This document shows positions 11,700 through 24,000 of a stretch of 64,000 nt of DNA, in pieces (positions within the stretch are counted from its first letter, which is position 1; the number at the start of each line of letters is the position of its first letter). The notes below the pieces were generated by a model, which saw only the letters and a list, made by a program, of their open reading frames with translations, was not told the DNA's origin and searched no databases. Position numbers and translations under genes: made by a program. Location of the stretch: NCBI GenBank assembly GCA_905221605.1, contig CAJNDS010001968.1, forward strand, positions 62,001 to 126,000. The letters are read 5' to 3'. The DNA is from Symbiodinium natans. Lineage: Eukaryota; Sar; Dinophyceae; Suessiales; Symbiodiniaceae.

Positions 11700-12045
11700 C
11701 TAAGCCCTGAGCCCTAAACCCTAAACCCTAAACCCTAAGCCCTAAACCCTAAACCGTCTGAGGTGAGGACGTCGCAGGTGAACGAGTGCTCCGGCCTGGC
11801 GGCCAGCCGAGCCAATCCGGGAGCAGCTTTTGGTGGCAAGTGGCCCCAAGCCCGACATCCTTGACCCAATATATGCACCCTAAACCCTAAACCCTAAACC
11901 CTAAACCCTAAGCCCTAAACCCTAAACCCTAAACCCTAAACCCTAAACCCTAAACCCTAAACCCTAAACCCTAAACCCTAAACCCTAAACCCTAAACCCT
12001 AAACCCTAAACCCTAAACCCTAAACCCTAAACCCTAAACCCTACC
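11700..12045 (-). repeat. Two CCCTAAA arrays flanking the SGLAASR exon of copy B
   Basis: 11700-11755 and 11878-12044 (about 23 units). The first is bracketed by a 19-base direct repeat, ACCGTCTGAGGTGAGGACG, at 11652 and 11753. Confidence 0.85.
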
Positions 12046-15000
12046 AGAACCCTAGATCCTAGACCCTAGACCCTGAACCCCACCCCCCCCCTCCCCCCGC
12101 ACCACCACCACCTCAACATTTGCTCGTTGAGCGTTTCGGGTATATGGTTTCGTTTAGTGTCTACAGTTTAGGGTCGACTTTTGAAGGCCGCGGTCAATAG
12201 TTCATCGAATCCCTGCATGAACCAGGGTTCCCGCTACAGGGTCCCGATTGTCTTTTCGGAGACAGTTGTAGAGGGAGGTCAATTATCTGCCTTAAGAAGC
12301 CCAAATCCCAAAACACCTTCAATGCAGGAGCCTAGATGGTTAACAGGATGATGCCCCTTATACTCCCGAAAAACTCCATGCGCTTAACTCCCCCGAACAC
12401 TCAGTCGAACTACTGAGGGCCCTTATATTGCAGTGCCAGGGTTTCCGACTTATCTGCACATGAGGGCATTGCAAGGCCTAGGCAGAAACAGGGTTTAGGG
12501 TTTAGGGTTTAGGGTTCTCCCGTAGATCCTAAACCGGTTTTGAGAGCTTTGGTCGCCTGCATGGGGCATCGGACTTGAGGATGTTTATGGGGGGGGGGCT
12601 TTGGGTTCAGGGTTTCTAGGACTAGGGCTTAAGGGGGTTTAGGGTTAAGGGTTTAGGGTTTGGGGTTTCTAGGGGCTTACGGTTCTCGATATTAGGGCTT
12701 AGGGTTTCTAAAACTTCGGGGTTTAGGGTTTAGGGTTGTTGCTCAAGCCCTCAACCCCTGGCCCATCACAGACTCCGATGATCAGAAGCCCAGGCCTACT
12801 GGGTCAACAATGACTCGGGAGACAGGCCCCGAACCCCAAGCCCCAAATCCCAAACCCTAAACCCTCAACCCCAAACCCTGAACCCCAAGCGCCAAACCCT
12901 AACCAAAAACCCCAAACCCTAAACCCCAAGCCCCAAACCCTAAACCCTAAACCCCAAACCCAAACCCTATGCAGGATTCACAGTATCCGGCTTTTACGGC
13001 TTCGGGTTGGCGGCGTTAGATTGTTGGGTTCAGGGGGGGGGGGACCCTAAACCCCAAAGCCTGAACCTCCAATTGGGGGTTTTTCGGTGGGTTTTGAAAG
13101 TTCCTAGAAAATGACCCCCCAAGAGATTGCGGAAGCCCTGAACCTGCAACATGACATCCAGATCTAACGCGGGCCTGACGGCCGCTTCATAGCCACAGCC
13201 TGCTGGCTGGACAGCAACGGGGTTTAGGGTTTAGGGTCTAGGGTCTAGGGCCTAGGTTTTAGGGTTTAGGGTTTAGGGTTTAGGGCTGTCCAGGTACCGG
13301 GAAACTCTGCTGGTCTGCCATCCTTAGTGTACACTCTTCACAACATGATGGAAGACTTTCTGTTCAAATTGATTACTTTCCTGCCCGGGAAGAGTTGGAG
13401 AACGCCGGGGCAGATGCCCTCACGCATGAGCACTACGAAACTCCAGAGACGGATAGCCAGTTGCTCTGCTGGGAGGGCCGCAGGGATTCGGTCGTACCAC
13501 CGCACTTTGAGCAAGCTCACCTGCTTCTCTTTGGTCCATGCAAGATGTTTAGGGTTTAGGGTTTAGGTTTGCCACGCTGCTGGAGTCTGTGAGAGTGCAC
13601 TTTGGCGTGCCGCCAGGTCTAACTGGACCAAGTTAATTTATGCATTCAGGTTTCGGGCGAGTTCAGGGTTTGGGGTGGGTTTTCTGGGAACCCCAAAACT
13701 ACTCCCACAAAAACATGCAGATAATAACCCCCCCCCCCATATTACCCGTCTAGGGAAGAACATGTTTACTTTTTTTTTGGGGGGGGGTTCTGAAGCAACT
13801 TGTAGAAGAGGGTAGGTCGTTATATGGGGCTCCTTTGCTCAAAGCCATGTGTCTAAGGGTTCTAAACCCTAAACCCGAAAACCTAAACCCTAAACCTAAA
13901 CCCTAAACCCTAAACCCTAAACCCTAAACCCTAAACCCTAAACCCTAAACCCTAAACCCTATTCTATGGGCCCTGAACATCATCCCTGGCCTTCTTTGAA
14001 GGGTTCTGAAGCATGGGACCTGGGGGTTGTATGGGGTATAGAAGGGGTATAGAAGGGGTTCCTTCTTATAGGGTATAATAAGGGGGGTATAAGGGGTCCT
14101 ATCTTGGGTATATAAGGGGTATATAAGGGGTCCCTTCTTATAGGGTATATAAGGGGTATATAAGGGGTCCCTTCTTGTAGGGTAAATAAGGGGTATATAC
14201 GGGGTCCCTTCTTATAGGGTATATGAGGGGTACATAAGGGGGGGTCCCTTCTTATAGGGTATATCAGGGGTACCTTCCTATAGGGTATATAAGGGGTGCA
14301 TAAGGGGGGTCCCTTCTTATAGGGTATATCAGGGGTACCTTCTTCTAGGGTATATAAGGGGTATATAAGGGGGGTCCCTTCTTATAGGGTACATGCCGAG
14401 GGACCACGTAAGCAGGCTAAGAATGTTGAAGATGCTTGCGGCCGACACACTGAACTACGGCCCAAACCCTGAACTTCACCTTCCCGAAACTTACCTTAAC
14501 CCTAGACTGCCCAAATTTCCCAAGACTTTGGGTTTTACGGTTTAGGGTTTAGGGTTAAGGGTTTAGGGTTTAGGGCTATACTTCTTAAACCCCAAACCCT
14601 GAATCGCAGTTTAGGGCTATGCTTCTTGAACCCCAAGCCGTGAATCCCAAGAAGCAGCCCGGCCTCATTGCGAGTCCCCGCCTCTACGCCATCGACCGCT
14701 ACGGCAACCACTTGGCGCGGATCAAGGCAACCAGTTTAGAGTTTGGAGGGTTTAGAGGGTTTAGGGTACAGGGTTTAGGGTTTGGGGTTTAGGGTTTGGG
14801 GTTTAGGGTTTGTGGTTTGGGGTTTGGGGTTTAGGGTTTAGGGTTTTGAGAGGATGAGAAGCCGTCAAAGCAAAACCCGAGCCGTCTTGGATATTCTGTA
14901 AGTTTGTTTTTTCGTTTTGGTATTACAAGGAAGGGCAAACCAGACATAGTGGGCTGATAAGTGTTTCTACCCAAACAAGGGGTACCCTGAATATACCTCA

Positions 15001-18000
15001 AACAAGGATAATCCTTATTACATAGGAACCCCAAAAGGGTAGCCCTCTAAGGGTTATCTTGAACGTAGAACCTCTAGATTTGGATTTCGGGCACAGGGTC
15101 GGGTGTACTTTCTGTGAAAGTTGAGAAAACCCCCGTTGATCCGTGATAATGGCTCAGTCGAAAGGGTGCTCTGCGGTCTCTTGTGGTAGCATTGGAACCT
15201 CAGCCTTCGTGCGATTACTGGGTGAGGGTTTAGGGTTTAGGGCTTGGGCCGAGGGCTTAGGGCTTTAGGGTGTAGGGGTTCAACTGCTTTAGCAAGGGCT
15301 TTCTGATTCTAGATCCTCCTCCCAGGGTCCGGGTTGCTTTGAGGTTCATGCGTAGTTCTATTCGCAAGTAGCCAGGGTTGTTTATATGGGTGGCTGTCAA
15401 AATTAGGGTCCCTTTTTGAATTTGGATCCCTATTATAATACGGCACCTACTAGTCAGGGTACCCCAAAAGGGACCATAATTTTGACAACCACCCATATAT
15501 AACCTTCATTATAGGTATGTTTTGAATACCATGGAACCTTCAAGTGGTGGTCTAACCCTAAGGGTCCGTGGAACCATATTACATACTTGTGCCCTAAAGC
15601 CTATATCCCCCTGGGGAATTATTTTTTATTCTTTAATATAAAACCCAAGAGGATTTTAAACATATTATTCTTATTTATTAAGGTGATAACGGGAGTATAG
15701 AAGCTACATAGGAACCCCTTGAAGGCCCCAGTATTGGCCCTTTGGGTAGCCGCCCCCTTTCCAAAATGAGGCCTTGTTCGTCGGCCTTATTTGGGCCGTA
15801 GTTTTGCAGGCACAAGGAAACCCGAAATCTTATCGCCTAAACGCTAGGTCACTAGATCTAAACCCTCAACCCTAAACCCTATTCAACTATTCCCACTCGC
15901 AGTTCAAAGTCCAGCCAGAGCCCACTTGTCAGGCCGAAGGTACTGGTGCTCGGGATTGGGAGGACGCATGCAGGGGTTCAGGGTTTAGGGCTTGGGTTTA
16001 GGGTTAAGGGTTTAGGGTTTGGGGTTTAGGGTTTAAGGTTTAGGGTTTAGGGCCGTTTAGGGTTTGGGGGGGGGGCGGGGGGGGGGGGGTAAAATCCTCA
16101 TCCCTTATCTTTTAACCCCTACAAACCCTAATCCCTAAGCCCCTTAATCCCAAAACAACCAACTACTACTTGCTTAAGAGCCCCCAAAAGATTTATATAT
16201 TCGTCCCTATATCGCCCTTATAAAGGACAGTTATTCTTTATGTTCTGGGGGTTCTTAATAAAGCAAAGTAGCCAAACTTACTGCAAACCTGGGGGGCCAT
16301 CGTCACGATTGGCCCTAGCTGAATGTGAAGGGTCTAAGCCCTAGACCCTAAACCCTAACCCTAAACCTTAAACCCTAAACCCTAAACCTTGAACCCCCAA
16401 CCCTGAACCCTGAACCCCAAAAACATACAAGCTACCCGTTCGCAGGACATTGCCATGGGACCAGGACCTGAGCAAGGCGCCAACTACATCTACATCGCGG
16501 AGCTTTGGCTGCAGGGCGGGTTGAGGGTTTAGGGTTTAGGGTTTAGGCTTTAGGCTTTAGGGTTTAGGGTTCAGGGTTTTGCGAGGGAGCTTTACAGCCC
16601 CAACACCTTCAATCTCCAATGGCATTTCTTGGTTACTTTGGTTTAGCGTCCCTACTTGCTAAACGCTTTTGCCAAGTTTGACCCATCGCACGTCTGCTTA
16701 GAACGAGCTCCTAAACCCTAACTAAACCCTAATCTCTTACCCGTCACCCCTTCAAAGCCTTGAATCTTAAGCTGACCTCTTTGCAAAGCATAGAAGGGTA
16801 ATTTATCCGTCCTAAACCCTAAACCCTACACCCTCAAAAAGCCCCAACCCGTAGAAAGCCCGAAAACCCTAAAGCCTTAAGCATACTTTTTTCATGCGCA
16901 GGATTTTGAGTTTCCTGCACCTGAGGGCCCTAAGCCCTTATAACCCTCCACTTAGGGTTTAGGGGTTTAAGGTAGCACCCTAGACCCTAAAAACGGAACG
17001 CGGTTAAGACTGGGGCTTACTTCCTGCTCAGCTATTGGATCCTAGGCTGCCAGTTACCGAACCGAGTCCGAGAAAGGTAGTCTTGTTCGGACACATATTT
17101 CGAGATTCATCTACCGCGCTGCGCCATGCCTCAACCCTTGACTCTTCCGAAACCCATTGTCCGTGGTCGCTTTGTTCGAGCGGTGAGTGCGGTTCTGATG
17201 AAAGGGCGCGAGCTACTGAAGGGAAGTGTTGTTCGTTTCGTCGTCATCACCGCTGGGGCTCGAATAAGGCGTAAGAAAGGACCTAGAAAGGGCTGGTGTA
17301 AGCTCAGGGTTCGGTGTTTAGGGGGTGGTGTTGCTAGTCTTGGATTGATAGGTTCAGGGCTGGGGTTATTTTCTGAGCCAACCTTGCAGCATAGCCAAAG
17401 CCCTGAAACCCGCAAGCTGCCGCACGGGGTTGGGGCCTTTCGGGCTTGGGTGGGTGCAGGGGCGTAGGGCAACGAGGTAACCTTTGGCAACGCGCCCTGG
17501 GGCAGTTGCGCCCTGGGCTAGGAACTTCTCAAACCTCAGAAAAGCAAGCTTGGATCCTGTTGAGATGGGCGCCCATAAAGTGCATCCACTAAACCTACTT
17601 GGAGGTTTCCGAAATTCGGGGTGCCTTATTGGGGTCCTTGTTATAAGGGAATCCTTTAAGGTTCCCCTATTTTCGTCAACTCCTACTTCGGGTGTAGGCT
17701 TTTGGGTTTTAAGTTTTACCCTTAGTTCTAAATCCCTAAACTCAACACCCTAAGCCCAACCCTACACCAGGATACGGGCGACAACTACCGCAACCGCTGG
17801 TCTGTGCAGATCTATCGCGTTAAGGCCCACCCTGCTGTTTCTGGGTTTATGGCTTAGGGGTTGGGAGGGTTTGGGCTTGAGTTTGCGTGTGCTTTAGGGG
17901 TTTAGGGTTAAAGGCTGCGGCATCCAGTGCGTAGGGCTCAGCCGAACTTTCAGGGCTTCTGGGACACAAGTGACACAACCCTATACACTCTAAACTTTCC

Positions 18001-21000
18001 GTAAATCCTACACCCTAAACCCTAAACCCTAAGCACCACGAAACGCCCAAACTCCTCGCGGGTCAGGCTTCGCTTTGGCACTCCGAGCCCCAAAACCCCA
18101 TGCATACACGCTGAACCCTTACATCCTACACTCCGAGCATGGCCCATGTATGTTCAAGTTGCCCTAAACCCTAAACCCTAAACCCTAAACCCTAAACCCT
18201 AAACCCTAAACCCTAAACCCTAAACCCTAAACCCTAAACCCTAAACCCTAAACCCTGTGAAACCCCGGACATCCCTGAGTCTTAACAGGGAAGTAAAGGG
18301 GCCCTGCCCTCCAGCCTCAGCCACTTTGAGGAGCCGCAGATCCCGCCGGGCCAAAACCGCAACCAGGACATCAAGGCAGCGTCTCGCGGGGTTGAGATGA
18401 AAGCGGCTTCGGGGTTGGTTTTGTGGGGGGGGGGGGGGCTCATCTCGGGGGCTGCTCCGAAACGGACTTTGGACGTTTAAGATGGATGGGTGGTTTGCCG
18501 AAAATGGGGTAACCCTAAACCCTAAACCCTAAACCCTGAACCCTGAACCCTGAAGCCTAAACCTCTTCTGGGCGGTTCCTGCAAACAAGGATGATCGCCC
18601 TCTACTTTGGGGCATACCTTAGGATGTTCCCCCTTATACGAAAAGTCCTGCAGAGGGATCATAATAGGTGGTTTAGGGTTTAGGGTTTAGGGTTTCGGGT
18701 TTAGGGTTTAGGGTTTAGGGTATCCCTGTGACGGACTGTTTGTATAGGGAGGAACATCCCAAGACATACCCATATGGAAGCCACACAAAGACCTGTGTAG
18801 GGTTCAGAACTTTTGGGGCTTAATGCCTCCCTACACCCCTAAGCCGTCAACCTCCCTGTTCTCTCGCAAGGGACGCTTAGATCCCTTATACTAAGCCCTA
18901 GCCAAAACCCTTAAACCCTAAACCCGAAACCCTAAACCCGAAACCTAAACCCTAAACCAAGCCCCTGGCCCCTCGGCCTCCGAGCATGCTCCAGGCTTCC
19001 AGGGCTTCGGGTTTTGGGCTTAGGGCTTTTGGGTTGTAGGACCTATACGGCTTAGGGCTGTTTAAGATTTGAGGCGCTAGGGTTTCAGGGTTTAGGGTTG
19101 TAGGGTCTACGATTTATTTCGTTGTTTTGGGGGCGTTTGGGGGATCCTACACAAGTATCTACAGGGTGTAAGGGTTTAGGGCTTGCTGGGTAGGATGTTG
19201 TTCAGCTTGGGGGTTCAAGGAGTAGGGGTTAATTAGGATTTTAGGGTTTAGGGTTTAGGGCTAGGGGTTAGGATTTAGGGTTTCAGGGTTGTCTGAGTAG
19301 TTTGCAGAATTCCAACCCTACCAGGTTATGGAGCTGTGCCAGTCTAGGGCTCCAACCACGAAAACCTTTGGGTTTCGCGCTTAGGGCTCAGGGTTTAGGG
19401 TTTAGGATTTAGGGTTTAGGGTTTAGGGTCTAGGGTTTAGGGTTTAGGATTCCGGGTGTTATATGGGATCCGATTACCAGCCTCAAGCCCCCAACCCTAA
19501 ATCAGGAGTTGGCGCACAGCCTGCCTCGTTTTAATGATGCGCTGGTTACTACGCCCCTCACCCTAAACCCTGAGCCCTAAACCCTGAACCCTAAACCCTA
19601 AACCCCAAACCCCAAACCCCAAACCCCAAACCCCAAACCCTGAACCCTGAACCCTGAAGCCTGAACCCTGAACCCTGAACCCGAAAGAGGTCTGGCCTGT
19701 CAAGTTCGACATCAAGTACCCCAATGGGAAGTACGATTGCGAGGCAGAAGCCACTGTTTCCATAGGGTTTAGGGTTTGGGGTTTAGGGCTTAGGGCTTAG
19801 GGTTTAGGGTTTAGGGGCTTAGGGGCTTAGGGTGTAGGGTTTAGGGTTTGGGGGCTTAGGGGCTTCGGGGCTTAGGGCTTAGGGGGTCAATCCCAAAGTC
19901 CTTGAAGTCCTTGTACCTCAAATCCACGGGGCCGTGTTACAGGGACTGAACAAAAGGGATGACGGCTTGAGCCTTAAGCCCTTCTTAAGCCCTTGACAGC
20001 TAGGGTTTAGGGTTTAGGGTTTAGGGTTTAGGGTTTAGGGTTTAGGGTTTAGGGTTTAGGGCTTAGGGCTTAGGGTTTAGGGTTTAGGGTTTAGGGTTTC
20101 AATGAGAAAGTAGACAAGGCATAGGCTCCAGCGTCCAGTTCATCCTCGAGTCTCCTCTAGTGAATCTGATCTGAAACCCCACGTCCTTAGGAGATTATGG
20201 TGCGTCAAAGATGGCCCCTAAGCCCTAGACCCTCAAACCCTAAACCCTAAACCCTCAAACCCTAAACCCCTAAAACCCCTCAAACCCCTAAACCCCTAAA
20301 CCCTAAACCCGGTCCTAGAATACACTGCCGTGGCGACAACAATCCTACCATCCTACAATGCCGGAACCCTGAACTCTTCCTCTGTTTTCAGAGGTGCTCC
20401 TTTATCAGCCTCAACACGCCCCCCCAAAAGCATCCTTTCTGGATTGCCAGGGAACGTACTGTTTAGGGAAGCCCCTTGACCCTACACCGCCCACACCCTA
20501 CTGTTTAGGGAATCCCCTTGACCCCACACCCTAAACACTATGCCCTGAAGCCTGGCTACGCAAATAATTAACCCATGAGCCTGAAACCCCAAACCCTAAC
20601 TCCCAAACCCAAAACTCCAAACCCACTTCTAAGTTGGGTTTCAACCCTCAAGCCTAAACCCCTAAACTTGCAATCCGTAACCCTAAACGTCTGGCCTTTT
20701 CGTCGATCCCAATGGGGGATAGTTCGGGTTTGGGGGTTAGGGTGCAGGGTTTAGGGTTCACGGTGTGGATAGCCATCGTCACGAATGGCCTTAGTCTTAT
20801 GTCGGCTACCTCCGACTATACTTACGTATAACTAGTCATGAACCTTCAAGTGCACCCTAAAACCTAAACCTTAAGCCCTAAACCCTAATCCCTAACCCCT
20901 AAACCCAAGCTGCTTTCGGTTCCTCTGAACTCAGCAAGTTCAGAAGAACATCCTCCCGACCTGTAGGCCTGCGAGCTTGTAGTTTACGTCTTGAAGGCAC

Positions 21001-24000
21001 AAGAGGGTGCAAGGAGCTTAGGGCTTATGGTTTACGGTTTAGGATTTAGGGTTTAGGGTTTGTTCAGGGTTCATGGTGCAGGTGTGACATTATAATCCCC
21101 TCTGTCGTATGACTCATGGATCTCGTATACTGTCAGCCCAGCAAGACCCAGAAACCGCAACCAAGCATCAAGCAGACTACATGGTCCACGGAAGCAGTGA
21201 AAGGTTTCCTGTGCAGCATGATGGGTTTAAGGGCCTAGGGCTCAGGACTTCATGCCCCTTGAAATTGAGGTGAGCCTGCTAAGTGGCAGGAGAGTTCTAC
21301 TGGAAGCTGGGCCGGAAGAGTCTGTAGAATCGTTGAAGAGCAGGGCACAGAGAGCTCTCGCAGTTGGCAGGGGCAAACTCTTGAACTCCTCTGGAGGCGC
21401 CTTGGATGCAGGAGCCACGCTCGAGGAATCTGGGCTGCAGAGCGGCGACACGCTGACCTTGCAGATAAGCAGGACACAAGTTCGTGGCAACAGTGTAGCA
21501 GCTGCTGCGATCGTCGGCGATCGGTCGGTTGTGACCTGGGGCCATGCTGACTCCGGTGGCCACAGCGAAGCAGTGCAAGATCAGCTGAAGGACGTGAGGC
21601 AGATCCAAGCTACCGACTCAGCATTTGCTGCCATTCTGGTCGATGGGTCTGTTGTGACCTGGGGCAAAGCCGAGGCTGGTGGCGACAACGGCGCAGTGCA
21701 AGATCAGCTGAAGGACGTGCGCCAGATCCAGGCTACCACCCACGCTTTTGCTGCCGTTCTGGTTGATGGATCTGTTGTGGCCTGGGGCCACGCTAAATAC
21801 GGTGGCGACAGCAGTGATGTGCAAGACCAACTGAAGGCTGTGCAGCAGATCCAAGCTACCACCTATGCTTTTGCTGCCATTCGGGGCGACGGATCTGTTG
21901 TGGCCTGGGGCAAAGCCACTTATGGTGGCGACAGCAGTGCTGCACAAGACCAACTGAAGGGTGTGCACCAGATCCAAGCTACAAGATACGCTTTTGCTGC
22001 CATTTCGGTCGATGGTTCTGTTGGGACGTGGGGCCATGCTTTCTATGGCGGCGACAGCAGTGATGTGCAAGGCCAACTGAAGGGTGTGCACCACATCCAA
22101 GCTACCATCTCCGCTTTTGCTGCCATTCTGGTAGATGGGTCTGTTGTGACCTGGGGCAATGCCGAGGCTGGCGGCGACAGCAGTGCAGTGCAAGATCAGC
22201 TGAAGGACGTGCAGCAGATCCAAGCTACCGACTCCGCGTTTGCTGCCATGCTGGTGGATGGGTCTGTTGTGACCTGGGGCAAAGCCGAGTTTGGTGGCAA
22301 CAGCAGTGCGGTGCAAGATCAGCTGAAGGACGTGCGCCAGATCCAAGCCACCACCTCTGCTTTCGCTGCCGTTCGGGTCGATGGGTCTGTTGTGACCTGG
22401 GGCAGCGCCAGGACAGGCGGCGACAGCGGTGCAGTTCAAGGTCAGCTGAAGGACGTGCGCCAGATCCAAGCAACCAGTTTTGCTTTTGCTGCCATTCGGG
22501 GCGATGGATCTGTTGTTGCCTGGGGCCAAGCTCTGTATGGTGGCGACAGCAGTGATGTACAAGACCATCTAAAGGGTGTGCAGCAGATCCACGCTACCAG
22601 CTACGCTTTTGCTGCCATTCTAGCCAAGGGGTCTGTTGTGACCTGGGGCACTGAGCTGGGCGGTGGCAGCAATGCAGTGCAAATTCAGCTGATGAAGTCC
22701 CTGTGCTGAACCGAAAAGAGCTGAAACCCTGAACCCGAAACCGTAACCCTGAAAGGCATGGTCTATAGGTACTATAGGTCGGGGGAAGTAGTGGATCCCA
22801 AGAATTTGGGCCTTTCTTTGGGAGGGGGATAGTTCAGGTGTAGGGTTTGGGGTTTAGGGGACAGCTAGGGCGAACCCCTAGTGAGCATCCAAAAAAGTCG
22901 AGGCCGGAACCCTGAGCCCTTTTCAAGCTTGAGGGCCTGCTTGGAGGGTTCATGGGATGGGGTGGTTTGAACTGGGGTTGTTCGTGGGTAACCGTACGAG
23001 CGTCTTGGAATCTTATCTGAATTTCCTCCGAAAATGCCTACGTACAGCTAGTCATGACCCTTCAAGAAAAGTAAATCTTAGTCGCTGAATGAGTACACTT
23101 TACACTTTTTGGGATACTATAATCCCCTATAGAACTTAAAGTGTACACTTTTTGGGGGCGCTTATGAACTCAGCAGCTAAGAAATTTACATGCAGCTGTT
23201 CTCGACCCTGCTGAACTCCGCAATATGTCAGTAGCACCCTCCCCGACCTGTAGAACCCTAAGCTGCCAGTTTACACTCTAAACCCTAAACCCTAATCCCT
23301 ACACCCTAAGCCCCAAACCCTTATGACCCCAACCATGATGTAGGAGCAGCGGCGACGCTGAAATGCCTCTGGCGTATGACTCATGGATTTCGTGCTATGT
23401 GAGGTCTAGGGCCTCTAGAGCTGTTTCGGGTTAGTACGGTTTAGTCTAACCCTAAACCTAAACCCTAAACCCTAAACCCTAAACCCTAAACCCCAGACCC
23501 GAGACCCTAGACCCTGCAGCCTAGACCGTAAACCCTACCTAAACCCAAGTAGGGTCTGGGGGTTTAGGCGGGGCATGTGCAGAATAGGTTCCAAGGGCCT
23601 TCAACTTGTCAGCTCAACAAGAGCCAGAAGCATCAACCAAGCATCAAGCAGACGAATATAGGGGCCTGAGTAATTTGAATAGGGTTTTGGGGGTTATCAT
23701 CGTATAATTACAAAGGGACCATAACGGAATATCATTTGCAATTATTCTAACCCCTATATTGCATGACCCAGGGACGCAGGGAAGGGTTCCTGCGCAGCAT
23801 GATAGGGTTTCGGGCTGAGGGTTTCGGACTTCATGCCCCTTGAAATCGAGGTGAGCCTGCTAAGTGGCAGAACAGTTTCTTTGGAAGCTGGGCCGGATGC
23901 GTCTGTAGCATCGTTACAGAGCAGGGCACAGAGAAGTCTGGCGGTTGGCAGGGGCATACTCTTGGACTCCTCCGGAGGCACTCTAGATGGGGCAGCAACT

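Noticed and set aside
21618-22568. 316-codon reverse-strand ORF over UBL-RCC1 copy 1
   Set aside because: A by-product of the 123-base repeat period: if one unit lacks stops on the reverse strand, all do. The + strand has the recognisable domains.
21100-23832. Dinoflagellate spliced-leader relic upstream of the UBL-RCC1 genes
   Set aside because: No stretch resembling CCGTAGCCATTTTGGCTCAAG was found by eye in either upstream region.
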